This document shows, piece by piece, positions 32,656 through 43,799 of a stretch of DNA of 64,000 nt. Each line of letters opens with the position of its first letter. The first letter of the stretch is position 1. The notes beneath the pieces are model-generated. The model ran no database searches and had not been told where the DNA came from. It was given only the letters and a program-made list of their open reading frames with translations. Origin of the DNA: Erinaceus europaeus (taxonomy: Eukaryota; Chordata; Mammalia; Eulipotyphla; Erinaceidae); the NCBI RefSeq assembly GCF_950295315.1, contig NC_080176.1, forward strand, positions 34,003,006-34,067,005, given 5' to 3'. Made by a program: the position numbers and the translations under genes.

Positions 32656-33395
32656 TTTTTTTCTTTTTAAAATTTCTTTATTGGGGAATTAATGTTTTAC
32701 ATTCGACAATAAATACAATAGTTTGTACATGCATAACATTTCTCAGTTTTCCATATAACAATACAACCCCCACTAGGTCCTCTGTCATCCTTTTTGGACC
32801 TGTATTCTCCCCCCCAACCACTCCAGAATCTTTTACTTTGGTGGAATACACCAATTCCAGTTCAGGTTCTACTTGTGTTTTCTCTTCTGATCTTGTTTTT
32901 CAACTTCTGCCTGAGAGTGAGATCATCCCATATTCATCTTTCTCTTTCTGACTTATTTCACTTAACATGAATTTTTCAAGGTCCATCCAAGATTGGCTGA
33001 AAATGGTGAAGTCATTTTTTATAGCTGAGTAGTATTCATTGTGTATATATAATACAACTTGCTCAGCCACTCATCTGTTGTTGGATACCTGGGTTGCTTC
33101 CAGGTTTTGGCTATTACAAAATGTGCTGCTAAGAACATATGTATACACAGATCTTTTTGGATGGGTGTGTTTGGTTTCTTAGGATATATCCCCAGGAGAA
33201 GAATTGCAGGGTCATAGGGTAGGTCCATTTCTAGCCTTTGAAGAGTTATCCAGACTGTTCTCCACAGAGGCTGAACCAATTGACATACCCACCAGCAGTA
33301 TAGGAGGGTTCCTTTGACCCCACATCCTCTCCAGCATTTGCTGCTGTTACCTTTTCTGATGTATGACATTCTCACAGGAGTGAAGTGATATCTCC
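32656..33395 (-). mobile_element. L1 3' end (about 740 bp)
   Basis: Reverse copy of the L1 3'-untranslated region and ORF2 tail, starting TTCTTTATTGGGGAATTAAT at the A-tail side. It is 5'-truncated near 33395 and about as diverged as its neighbour. Confidence 0.9.
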
Positions 33396-33402
33396 TGTGA
33401 TA

Positions 33403-34503
33403 TGGACCTGTGTTCTCCCCACCCACCCACCCACCCCAGAGTCTTTTACTTTGGTGCGATATGCCAATTCCATTTCAGGTTCTACTTGTGTTTTCTTTTC
33501 TGATCTTGTTTTTCAACTTCTGCCTGAGAGTGAGATCATCCCATATTCATCCTTCTGTTTCTGACTTATTTCACTCAACATGATTTTTTCAAGGTCCATC
33601 CAAGATTGGCTGAAAATGGTGAAGTCATCATTTTTTACAGCTGAGTAGTATTCCATTGTGTATATAGACCACAACTTGCTCAGCCACTCATCTGTTGTTG
33701 GACACCTGGGTTGCTTCTAGGTTTTGGCTATTACAAATTGTGCTGCCAAGAACATATGTCTACACAGATCTTTTTGGATGTGTGTGTTGGGTTCCTTAGG
33801 ATATATCCCCAGGAGAGGAATTGCAGGATCATAGGGTAGGTCCATTTCTAGCCTTCTGAGAGTTCTCCAGACTGTTCTCCTCAGAGGTTGGACCAATTTA
33901 CATTCCCACCAGCAGTGCAGGAGGGTTCCTTTGACCCCACAACCTCTCCAGCATTTGCTGCTGTTACCTTTTTTGATATATGACATTATCACAGGAGTGG
34001 CAGACGCTAGAAGAAGATCACAGGAGTGAAGTGGTAACTCATTGTTGTCTTTATTTGCATTTCTCGAGACAATCAGAGACTTGGAGCATTTTTTCATGTG
34101 TTTCTCAGCCTTTTGGATCTCTTCTGTGGTGAATATTCTGTCCATGTCCTCTCCACATTTTTGGATGGGGTCATTTGTTTTTTTTTGTTTTTGAGTTTGG
34201 CAAGATCTTTATATATTCTGGTTATTAGCCTCTTGTCTGATGTATGGCAAGTAAAGATCTTCTCCCATTCTGTGAGGGTTCTCTTGGTTTGGGTAGTAGT
34301 TTCTTTTGCTGTGCAGAAGCTTTCTAACTTGATGTAGTCCCATAGCTTTATGCTTGCCTTAGTCTTTGTAACTGGATTTGTTTCATTGCAGATGTCTTTA
34401 AAATTTATGGGGAAAAAAAGTCCTGCCAATATTTTCCTCTAAGTATCTGATAGTTTCTGGTCTAACATCCAAGTCTTAGATCCACTTGGAATTTACTTTT
34501 GTA
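33403..34503 (-). mobile_element. L1 ORF2 tail, missing its own 3' terminus
   Basis: Reverse L1 text begins inside the 3'-untranslated region (TGGACCTGTGTTCTCCCC), so the last 130 bp or so and the A-tail are absent. It runs through broken ORF2 C-terminal frames to 34503, where it meets older L1/RepA text. A 17-bp Vingi insertion lies at 34000. Confidence 0.88.
34000..34016 (+). mobile_element. Minimal 17-bp Vingi 3'-end insertion, copy 4
   Basis: The inserted bases GCAGACGCTAGAAGAAG equal the terminal Vingi sequence around its stop codon and tail. They are flanked by ATCACAGGAGTG at 33988-33999 and 34017-34028. The empty L1 site (CTCACAGGAGTGAAGTGG) is seen at 16793-16809 and 33371-33387. 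Confidence 0.88.
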
Positions 34504-34504
34504 T

Positions 34505-35287
34505 TTGTCTTTTAATTCCCTCCCCTATTTGCTTGTTTTTCTTTCCTATTTTATTGTGGTTTTTTAATTTTTATTTATAAAAAGGAAACACTGACAAAAA
34601 CCATAGGATAAGAGGGGTACAACTCCACACAATTCCCACTACCAGAACTCCATATCCCATCCCCTCCCTTGATAGCTTTCCTATTCTTTAACCCTCTGGG
34701 AGTATGGAACCAACGTCATTGTGGGATGCAGAAGGTTGAGGTCTGGCTTCTGCAATTGCTTCCCCGCTGAACATGGGTGTTGACAGTTCAATCCTACTCC
34801 CAGCCTGCCTCTCTCTTTCCCTAGTGGGGCAGGGTTCTGGGGAATCAGAGTTCCAGGACATATTGGTAGGGTCGTCTGTCCATGGAAGTCTGGTTGGCAT
34901 CAAGTTAGCATGTGGAACCTGGTGGCTGAAAAGAGAGTTAACATATAAAGCTATACAAGTTGTTGAATAATCATGAACCTAAAGGCTGGAGTAGTGCATA
35001 TGAAGAATTAGAGGGGTCTCTGTTTTGTAGATAGCTAGTAGGACTATTTTATATTCCAAAGGGCCTGTGGCTATACTAGTTGTTTGTTTGTTTGTTTGTT
35101 TGTTTGTTTTCCCTGAGCCTGACATCTGAAATGCAGATGGATCCAAGTTATTGTCTGGAGAGATGATGTCATGGCTGGAAAAAGGACCAGAAAGCTGGAT
35201 CAGGGAAGAGAGTAGCCCCCAAATACAGAAAAGGTGTATAAATATTGTTAACTGTAAACCCCATCAGTTTGATCTGATCTGGGTCCC
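34505..35287 (-). mobile_element. RepA with 60 bp of older L1 flank
   Basis: Reverse RepA from TTTTTATTTATAAAAAGG (34565) to ATCTGATCTGGGTCCC. The preceding 60 bp (TCTTTTAATTCCCTCCCC to ATTGTGGTTTTTTAA) are the same L1 flank that precedes the RepA copy at 41413-41470. Confidence 0.82.
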
Positions 35288-35992
35288 AATATCTCAAATA
35301 AATAGAATTGTAAATGATAGAGTAGTTATCACAACTCATACCACAGAAATCCAGAAAATCATACAAAACTTCTATGAAGAACTATATGCCACCAAGCTAG
35401 AGAATCTGGAAGAAATGGAAGAATTCCTAGAAACATATGCCCTTCCAAAACTGAACCAAGAAGAACTACAAAACCTGAATGCACCAATCACAGACAAAGA
35501 AATTGAAACAGTTATTAAGAGTCTTCCCAACAACAAAAGTCCTGGACCAGATGGCTTTACAACCAAATTCTACAAAACCTTCAGGAAACAATTAATACCT
35601 ACACTTTAAAGCTCTTGCACAATATTGAAGAAACAGGAACATGCCCTTCTACCTGCTATGAAGCCAACATCACCCTGATACCAAAAGCAGAAAACTAAAA
35701 AAAGGAAAACTACAGAGCAATATCTCTGATGAACATAGATGCCAAAATATTAGTATCCTGGCCAACCAAATACAGCAGTTTATCAAAAAGATTGTTCACC
35801 ATGACCAAGTAGGATTTATCCCAGGAATGCAAGGCTGGTTCAACATACATAAATCAATCAATATCAGTCACCACATCAATAAAAGCAAAACCAAAAACCA
35901 CATGATTATTTCAATAGATGCAAAGAAAGCCTTTGACAAATTCCAAAACCCATTCATGCTAAAAACACTACAAAAAATGGGAATAGATAGTT
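35288..35992 (+). mobile_element. L1 ORF2 fragment, fingers and palm of reverse transcriptase
   Basis: Forward L1 text with a 152-codon frame whose end includes [16 protein letters not shown], then broken pieces to [11 protein letters not shown] near 35945. It covers the same region as part of 30712-32402, so it is a different insertion. Confidence 0.88.
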
Positions 35993-36129
35993 TATATTTT
36001 TTAAATGATGTCTATTTTTTGTACTGAGTTCTTTTCCCCCAAACACAATGAAAGTTTTAATAGTTATAATTTCTTCCTTAAGGCCTTATAACCCTACATT
36101 TGTCTAAATAGAATGGAATTTTAATTATA

Positions 36130-36270
36130 GATTATTTTTAAGAACTAATCATTTAAGAGGAGGGAGAGAGGACCAGAGCAGCACTTTGGTACATGCCATA
36201 CAACAGATTGAACTCAGGATCTCATGCTTGAGAGTTCAATACCTTATCTACTATGCCACCTCCAGGGCTA
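36130..36270 (-). mobile_element. SINE type 2
   Basis: Reverse copy with GATTGAACTCAGGATCTCAT and CTATGCCACCTCCAGGGC. Confidence 0.78.
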
Positions 36271-36279
36271 CTATTTTTT

Positions 36280-36598
36280 TTTCCTCCAGGCATCACTGGG
36301 GCTGGGTGTCTGCAATACGAATCCACTGCTCTTAGAGGCCATTTACCCATCCCATATTTGTTGCCCTTGTTGTTCTTATTGTTATTGCTATTGTTGTTAT
36401 TGGATAGGACAGACAAATTGAGAGGGCAGGGGAAGACAGAGAGGCGAGAGAAAGACAGACACCTACAGACCTGATTCACTGCCTGTGAATCGACCCCCCT
36501 GGAGGTGGGAAGCTGGGGGCTCGAACCAGGATCCTTACACTGGTCCTTGTGCTTCATGCCATGTGTGCTTAACCTGCTTCACCACTGCCTAGCCTCCA
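36280..36598 (-). mobile_element. SINE type 1, long subtype
   Basis: Reverse copy including the optional 3' block (CCTCCAGGCATCACTGGGGC ... GAATCCACTGCTC) and the head ending CACTGCCTAGCCTCC. Confidence 0.9.
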
Positions 36599-36704
36599 GG
36601 CTACTTTTTAAATTATTTTTTCCTTCTTATGAACCCTATCATAACATTTACATTCGATTTTATTTAATTTTTTCAATGGCTTTTACTGGGTTTTTATCCT
36701 GTTT

Positions 36705-36705
36705 T

Positions 36706-36746
<41 letters not shown>
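36705..36746. repeat. (TG)n microsatellite
   Basis: About 20 TG units. Confidence 0.97.
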
Positions 36747-36748
<2 letters not shown>

Positions 36749-36769
36749 ATCTTTTCATTGACTATTAAC

Positions 36770-36890
36770 TTTTTTTTTTTTAACAGAGCATTGCTCAGCT
36801 CTGGCATATGATGGTGTAGGAGGTGAACCTGGGAGTTTGAAGCCTCAGGCATGAGAGTCTCTTTGCATAAACATAACCCTCTGCCCCTAA
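36770..36890 (-). mobile_element. SINE type 3
   Basis: Reverse copy after a T run: GAGCATTGCTCAGCTCTGGC, GAGGTGAACCTGGGAG, TTTGCATAAACATAACCC. Confidence 0.82.
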
Positions 36891-36947
36891 TTAATTTATT
36901 TTTAAATTATGTTTTATTAGGGAAAGGATTTACAAGACAATAATTAA

Positions 36948-37290
36948 TGAGTCTGGGTGATGATGCACTTAGTTGTGCATACACAATGCACAAAGACGTG
37001 GGTTCAAGCCCCTGACCCCCATCTTCAGGGGAATGCTGGGATGCATTGGATCGACCTTCCCGTGGTGCATCCCGTGAGTACCCATTCACTGGGGAAACTG
37101 ACGATCCTTCCTAGCCGACTGAATCCACATGGATCCCAGTCACTTTCAAAGCCAATAACTGGCTAGGGAAGAAGGGCAAACGCTAGAAGAAGAAGAAGGG
37201 GAATGCTTCACAAGCTGTGAAACAGTGCTGCAGGTGTCTCTCTCTCACCTTCTCTCTGTATCAAAAATAAACAAATAAATAATATAAAAC
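36948..37290 (+). mobile_element. SINE type 1 (old subtype) split by Vingi
   Basis: Head GAGTCTGGGTGATGATGCAC, GACGTGGGTTCAAGCCCC. It resumes at 37208 with TCACAAGCTGTGAAACAG and a CT-rich then A-rich tail. The 159-bp insertion is described at 37038. Confidence 0.85.
37038..37196 (+). mobile_element. Nonautonomous Vingi-derived element, copy 5 (159 bp)
   Basis: The last 35 bp or so (GAAGAAGGGCAAACGCTAG plus GAA repeats) equal the Vingi 3' end. The upstream 125 bp (GGATGCATTGGATCGACCTT ... CAAAGCCAATAACTGGCTAG) are absent from the other copies here, so they are either Vingi 5' sequence joined by internal deletion or foreign. The exact target duplication is AGGGGAATGCT at 37027-37037 and 37197-37207. 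Nonautonomous Vingi families made by internal deletion are reported in hedgehog. Confidence 0.85.
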
Positions 37291-37709
37291 AAAGTAAGCA
37301 AATAAAAAATAACCAAGACAGTCTTTGCCACCTGAGTATGATTTCTCATCTTTCCATAACAGTGTGTATTACAATCCTACTGCCAAGACAAGTCTTTCTC
37401 CACCTTTGTGCGTTATGTCTGCAGTGCATTTACAGCCTCCTTCCTCTGACCCCCATGTCTGTGGCCTTGCAGCAACAATCCAAATTTCACCTCATGGTTT
37501 GCTTTTTGCCTCCTGGTTTCTTAAATTCCACTTATAAGTGAGATTATTCATCCATTTCTTTCTGGCTTATTATACATAACATTATTCCTTCAAATTCCTT
37601 CCACAATGAGGCAAAGTAAATGGACTTTTCATTTTTAATAGGTGAGTTTATTGTGTATATGTATCATATACTATTGTGTATATGTATCATAACATTCTTT
37701 TTTTAAATT

Positions 37710-38032
37710 CTTTTTCTTATTTTGCCTCCAGAGTTATCACTGGGGCTTGGTGCCTGCACTACGAATCCACTGCTCCCTGGAGGCCATTTTTCGTTGCCCT
37801 TGTTGTAGTTGTTAGATAGGACAGAGAGAAATCAAGAGAAGAGGGGAAGAAAGAGAGGGAAGAAAGAGAGGGGAAGAAAGAGAGGGGAAGAAAGACACCT
37901 GCAGACCTGCTTCACCGCTTGTGAAGCGACTCCCCTGCAGGTGCGAAGCTGGAAGCTTGAACCTGGATTCTTACACCAGTCCTTGCGCTTTGCACCACCT
38001 GTGCTTAACCCGCTGCGCTACACTCGACTCCC
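37710..38032 (-). mobile_element. SINE type 1, long subtype
   Basis: Reverse copy with GCCTCCAGAGTTATCACTGG block, a GAAAGAGAGGG triplication at 37847-37892 and the GCTACACTCGACTCCC head. Confidence 0.92.
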
Positions 38033-38271
38033 ACTTTCAAATTTTTGCTATTGTAGATAGTGCAGCTATGAACATGAGGGTGCATATATCCCTTCAAATT
38101 AGTGATATTATCTCTTTTGGATAAATGCCTAGAAGTGGGATTGCTGGGTTATAAGGTATTTCCATCTGTATTTGCTTAAGGATTCTCCATACTGTTCTCC
38201 ATAATTGTACCATTTTGCATTCACACCAGCAATACATTAGAGTTCCTTTCTCTCCACATCCTTTCCAACAT

Positions 38272-38418
38272 TTTAAAAAAGATTTTTATTTATTTATTCA
38301 CAAGAAATGATAGGAGAGAGAGAAAGAATCAGACATCACTCTGGTACATGTGGGGTTTGAACTCATTACCTCATGCTTGAGAGTCCAATGCCTTATTCAC
38401 TATGCCAACATCCAGACC
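38272..38418 (-). mobile_element. SINE type 2
   Basis: Reverse copy: GATTTTTATTTATTTATTCA, GTTTGAACTCATTACCTCAT, CACTATGCCAACATCC. Confidence 0.85.
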
Positions 38419-38631
38419 ACCCTTTCCAACATTTATCTTCTCCTGTTTTGTTGATGAAGGCCATTCTTACAGGTGTGGTTTGAGGTGTGAGGTGGTCTCA
38501 GTGTGGTTTTAATTTGCATTTCTCTGATGATGAGTGAATTAGAGCATTTCTGCATATGTCTGTGGGCCATACATCTCTTCTTTGGAGAACTGTCTATGCA
38601 TGTCCTCTGACCACTTTTTTATTGGGTTGTT

Positions 38632-39024
38632 CTATTTCTTTTTGTTGAGCTGAATGAGTTCTTTATAGATGTTTGATATCAAGTGCTTGTCTGAAGTATG
38701 ATGTGCAATTATGTCCTCCCATTTGCTGGGTTTCCTGTTTATCTTTATGGAGTTTTCTTTTGATGTATGGAAGCTTTTAAATTTGATACAGTCCCACTTG
38801 TTCAATTTTACTTTTGTTTCCCTTACCCATGGGGTGAAGTCTCCAACTATATCTTTAGTGTTAATGTCATGAAATGTTTCACAAATATATTCTTCTATGT
38901 ATTTTATACTTTCAGGTATGATATCCAGATCTTTGATCCATTTGGAGTTAATTTTGGTGTATGGTGTTAATTGGTGGTCTGGTTTCATTTTTCTACATGT
39001 GGCTGTCCAGTTCTGCCACACCAT
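38632..39024 (-). pseudogene. L1 ORF2 C-terminal remnant
   Basis: An open stretch of 130 codons with the conserved L1 tail text [19 protein letters not shown] and HHTSDKHLISNIYKEL. It is separated from the polymerase part by the deletion near 39200. Confidence 0.85.
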
Positions 39025-39342
39025 TTGTTAAAGAGACTTTCTTTTTCCCAATGAGCAGATTTGACTCCTTTGTCATATATGAGGTGTCTGTACATGTATG
39101 GATTGAGTTCTGGGCTCTCTATCCTATTCCATTGGTCCATATGACCATTTTTGTTCCAGTGCTACACTGTTTTGATTACTACTGCTTTGTAGTATAACCT
39201 GAAGTCTATTAATCAGGGATATAGGTCTATAGTTTTCCTTTTTGGTGGGGTCCTTTCCTGCTTTGGGGATCAGGGAGATGTTAGCCTCATAAAATTTATT
39301 TGGGAGTGTTCCCTCTTCTATTTTCTGAATATATCTTCTTAT

Positions 39343-39858
39343 TTATAATATCTTCTTATTTTCCATCTTTCTGAGGATGATGGGTGTTAGTTCTTCTTTG
39401 AATGTTTTGTAAAATTCATTAGTATAGCCATCAGGACCTGGGATTTTGTTCTTGGGTAGGCTTTTGATTACTGTTTCATTTTTTTTATTAGTGATTGGCC
39501 TGTTAAGTTTATCTACTTTCTCTTGTGTCAAGGTTGGTAGTGGGTCCATTTTTTCTCAGTTGTCAAATTTGGCTCCATACAGGTGTCCATAATATTCTTT
39601 GCTAATCTTTTGAATCTCTACCTCATCTGTTGTAATATCTCCTCTTTCATTTTTGAGTGATTTTACCATAGCATTCTCTCTTTTTCTCTTGGTGTGTGTA
39701 GCTAATGGCTTATCTATTTTATTTATCCTTTCAAAGAGCCAGCTCTTGGTTTCATTAATCTTCCTATTGGTCTTCTTGTTTTCTATTTCATTTATTTCTG
39801 CTCTGATTTTGACTATTTCCTGTCTCCTGCTGACTATTGGTTCTTTTTGTTGCTCCAC
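39343..39858 (-). pseudogene. L1 ORF2 reverse transcriptase N-terminal remnant
   Basis: Two frames contain KSLPKNKIPGPDGYTNEF and, upstream, the connector rich in Lys and Glu with KSWLFERINKIDKPLA. Stops and a frameshift separate them at about 39550. Confidence 0.85.
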
Positions 39859-40333
39859 TTCTAGTTGATTGAGGTGGGTTGTTAGATGATTTACTAGTAA
39901 TTTCTCTTGTTTATTAATTTATTGCTATGAACTTCCCTCTCAGCACTGTTTTTGCTGCATCCCATAGGGACTGGTAGCTGGTTTCTTCATTTACATTGGC
40001 ATCAAGATAATGCTTAATTTCTTTTTGATCTCTTCAATGACACATTTATTGGTCAGCAGCATATTGTTTAGTCTCCAGGCTTTGGGAAAATTTCTTTTCC
40101 TTTTTTTGTTGATTTCTAGTTTCATACCTTCGTGGTCTGAGAGGATTCATTTTATAATTTTAATATTCACATATCTGTTTAGACTGTCTTTGTGGCCCAG
40201 CATATGGTCAATGCTTATAAATGTTCCATGGGTACTTGAGAAGAATGTGTATTCATTACTTTTATGATGGAAAGTTCTGTATATATCTACTAGGTCCATT
40301 TCATTTATGGTTTCATTTAAGTTCACTATTTCT

Positions 40334-40806
40334 CTATTGATTTTTTGTCCAAATGTTCTGTCTCTTGCTGTGAGTGGTGTGTTGATATCTCTTACTATAT
40401 TGTGTTGCTATCAATGTCTCCCTTGAATTTATTAAGTGTTTTATATATTTGGGTGCTCCTAAGTTGGGGGCATATATGATGGTTATGTCTTCTTGTTGGA
40501 TTGAACCTTTAGCCATTATGTAATGTCCTTCTCTATCTTTGATTACTTTGTCTGAAAGTCTATTTTATCAGAGAATAGGATAGCTATCCCTGCCCTTTTT
40601 TGTGAGTTATTAGGTTGGAACATCCTGCTCCAAACTCTTATATTCAGTTTCCATTTGTCTTTTCTTTGGATGTGTGTTACCTGAAGACACATAATGGATG
40701 GATCCTGTTCTTTAATCCATTTAGCTACTCTGAATCTTTTGACAGGTGAATTTAGGTCATTCGGGGGTCGGGCGGTGGTGCAGTGGGTTAAGAACAAGTG
40801 GTGCAA
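40334..40806 (-). pseudogene. L1 ORF2 endonuclease remnant
   Basis: Fragments show the apurinic-type endonuclease domain of L1: AKWIKEQDPSIMCLQVTHIQ (the usual catalytic Glu of the QET motif is replaced by Val), then a GIAILFSDKIDF block, interrupted by stops. Confidence 0.8.
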
Positions 40807-41112
40807 AGTGCAAGGACCAGCATAAGGATCCCGGTTCGAGTCCCCGGCTCCCCACCTGCAGGGGAGTCACTTCACAGACAGTGAAGCAGGTCTGCAGGTG
40901 TCTGTCTTTCTCTTCCCCTCTCTGTCTTCCCCTCCTCTCTCCAATTCTCTCTGTCCTATCCAACAATGAACAACGTCAACAATGGCAATAATAATAACCA
41001 CAACGAAGCTATAGCAACAAGGGCAACAAAAGGGGGGAAAAATGGCCTCCAGGAGCGGTGGATTCATGGTGCAGGCACCGAGCCCAGCAATAACCCTGGA
41101 GGAAAAAAAAAA
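40763..41112 (+). mobile_element. SINE type 1, long subtype
   Basis: Forward copy in the L1, with exact target duplication GAATTTAGGTCATTC at 40748-40762 and 41113-41127. Confidence 0.95.
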
Positions 41113-41464
41113 GAATTTAGGTCATTCATATTTAAGGTGATTATTGATATATGTGGTTTACATATGTCCATTCTAATTTTTGTTTTAAGTTTATTTTAAA
41201 TTGTTGAGTCTTTGCCTATTTGCTTCTATCTAACCTATTGTGTGGATGAGTTTCTGTAGTGAATTCCTCACTAATTTTCCTTGTGTTCTCTGCAAATCTC
41301 TGTTTCCTGTTTTGTTTTGTGGTTACCCTGTGTGTAATAACTAGCATTGTGTATCAAAAAAAAATCTTTTTTAAGTTGATCTTGATTAACAAACATTTGA
41401 TAAGGCTTCTTTGTCTTTTAATTCCCTCCCCTATTTGCTTGTTGTTCTTTCCTATTTTATTGTG

Positions 41465-42530
41465 GTTTTTTAAATTTTTATTTATAAAAAGGAAACACTG
41501 ACAAAAACCATAGTAAGAGGGGTACAACTCCACACAATTCCCACCACCAGAACTCCATATCCTGTCCTCTCCCTTGATAGCTTTCCTATTCTTTAACCCT
41601 CTGGGAATATGGAACCAACATCATTGTGGGATGCAGAAGGTGGAAGGTCTGGCTTCTGTAATTGTCTCCCCACTGAGCATGGGTGTTGACAGTTTGATCC
41701 TACTCCCCAGCCTGCCTCTCTCTTTCCCTAGTGGGGTGGGGCTCTGGGGAAGTGGAGCTCCGGGACACATTGATGGGGTTGTCTGTCCAGGGAAGTCTGA
41801 TTGGCATCTGGAACCTGGTGGCTGAAAAGAGAGTTAACATATAAAGCCAAACAAATTGTTGACTAATCATGAACCTAAAGGTTGGAATAGTGCAGATGAA
41901 CAGTTGGGAGGGGGTGGTCTCTGTTTTGTAGATATCTAGTAGGCATATTTTAGTTATATTCCAAAGGGCCTGTGGCTATACTAGTTTTGTTTGTTTGTTT
42001 GTTTTCCCTTGAGCCTGAAATCTGAAATGCAGGTAGATCCATGTTATTGTCTGGGGAGATGATGTCATGGCTACATAAAGGACCAGAAAGCTGGATCAGG
42101 GAAAAGAGTAACTCTAAAATATGGGAAAGGAGTATAGATATTGTTGACTGTAAACCCCATTGATTTGATGTGATCTGGGGCCCATATTCATCTTAGAAGC
42201 CTATGTGACCTCTGCATAGCCTATAGATCTGACCTCACATTCTGTGGTCATGAGTAGGAACATTCCAAGCTGCCCCAATATCGACCCATCTTCCTCAGGT
42301 TAGCATAGAGTATGTTGTCCAGCCTCCCTTTGGAGGATGGAACATTCTTTACCATTGTTGATCCAAGTTGAGGGCAAGGTCCTATGGGGGGGGCACAAAG
42401 GGGTCTATTTTGTTGTTCCTGATAGAGATGACTGGTAACAACGGAGAGAGGAATTTATTCAAGGTCTAGGCCCATCATGTCTGTTTGAGAATCTCAGGAC
42501 TCCCCGAATAGGACCCCAGCTTTTATTGTG
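41465..42530 (-). mobile_element. RepA, about 1.07 kb, in the old L1
   Basis: Reverse copy from TTTTTATTTATAAAAAGG to CCGAATAGGACCCCAG. The flanks TTTTATTGTGGTTTTTT (left, about 41455) and TTTTATTGTGTTTTTG (right, about 42532) look like a target duplication. Confidence 0.85.
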
Positions 42531-42671
42531 TTTTTGTTTCTAATCTACTGCTGTTCACCTCACTGAAAACATGTGTTCCTTTCCTGTAAGACTCCATTCA
42601 GTATTTCTTGTAAGGTGGGGCTGATTGTGGCAAATTCCTTTAGTTTTTGAGTATTTGGGAATACCTTTATT

Positions 42672-42843
42672 TTTTAATTTTTTTAACTTTTTTTTTTTAG
42701 AATTTATTTATTTATTCATGAGAAAGATAGGAGGAGAGAAAGAACCAGCCATCACTCTGGTACATGTGCTGCTAGGGATCGAACTCAGGACCTCATGCTT
42801 GTGAGTCTAGTGCCTTAGCCACTGCGCCACCTCCCGAACCATG
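42672..42843 (-). mobile_element. SINE type 2
   Basis: Reverse copy, target duplication GAATACCTTTATT at 42659-42671 and 42844-42856. The head is CACTGCGCCACCTCCCG. Confidence 0.93.
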
Positions 42844-43210
42844 AGAATACCTTTATTACTCCCCATACTTGAAGGATAATTTTACAGCATAAAAAATTTT
42901 TCCTTTCCCTAGCAGCCTGTAAAATTTTCTCTTTGTCATTGAGTTTTAATAATTTTACTAAAAAAATAATAACAATTTTACTATAATGTGCCTTGGTGTT
43001 GATAATTTTGGATTTGTGAACCTGGGTGATCAATTGCTTCCAAAGTAGGTATATTCTGAGGACTGCCTACGTGAGGGAAATTTTCATCTAAAATTTCTCT
43101 GAAAATTACCTCTGGACCTTTGACCCGGTCTACTTCCTCAGGTATCTCTATAACTCATATATTCGACCTTTTTATGGAGTCTGCAATTTGACAGAGTAGA
43201 TTCATTCTTT

Positions 43211-43456
43211 CTAAACCTTTCCTCTCCCGCATCTTTGAATTGAAAGAGTGGGATAATTATGTTTTCTAGATTGGAAATTCTTCCTTCTGCATGTGAGTCT
43301 ATTATCTAAGTTTTCTACCTGATATTGAACTGCATTAAGGATGTCTCTCAGTCCTAGCAGTTCTGTTTGAAATTTTTCCTCCATGCTGTTTAACTGCTTA
43401 GTGAACTCTGCTTTGAGTTCTTCTTTCACACTTTGTAGCTTCTTATCAAATTCCAA
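43211..43456 (-). pseudogene. L1 ORF1 remnant, coiled-coil part
   Basis: An 81-codon frame starting MEFDKKLQSVKEELKAEFTK, with heptad-like spacing of Leu, Met and Val and many Glu and Lys. This is as expected for the ORF1p coiled coil that trimerises the chaperone. The RNA-binding and C-terminal domains are not readable. Confidence 0.7.
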
Positions 43457-43799
43457 GGAAAAATGCTTTAAATTATTGCTTATATTCTTGTAAAGTTCTC
43501 ATGAGATTTCTATAGTCTGTCTCTGATAGACTCTCTGTATCTGGAATTTCTTGGATTTCATCTGATTTACTTTTCTCTGATGCTATTTAACTTTCTGCCC
43601 ATTTGCTTTCACATGTATGGTGTTGGTTATGTTGGCCAGTAGGTGGTGCTGTTTTGGTCTTCGCTTTCCACTTACTTGAATCTGCTGTGGTGGGTGTTTT
43701 GGGCTACCTTGTGGGCTGAGTTTTGTCTTTGTCTTAAATTCAGACCTGAGAAAAACGAAAGCGAACAGAACCCCAAGTCAAAGAGAGGTTTTAAGCGCC

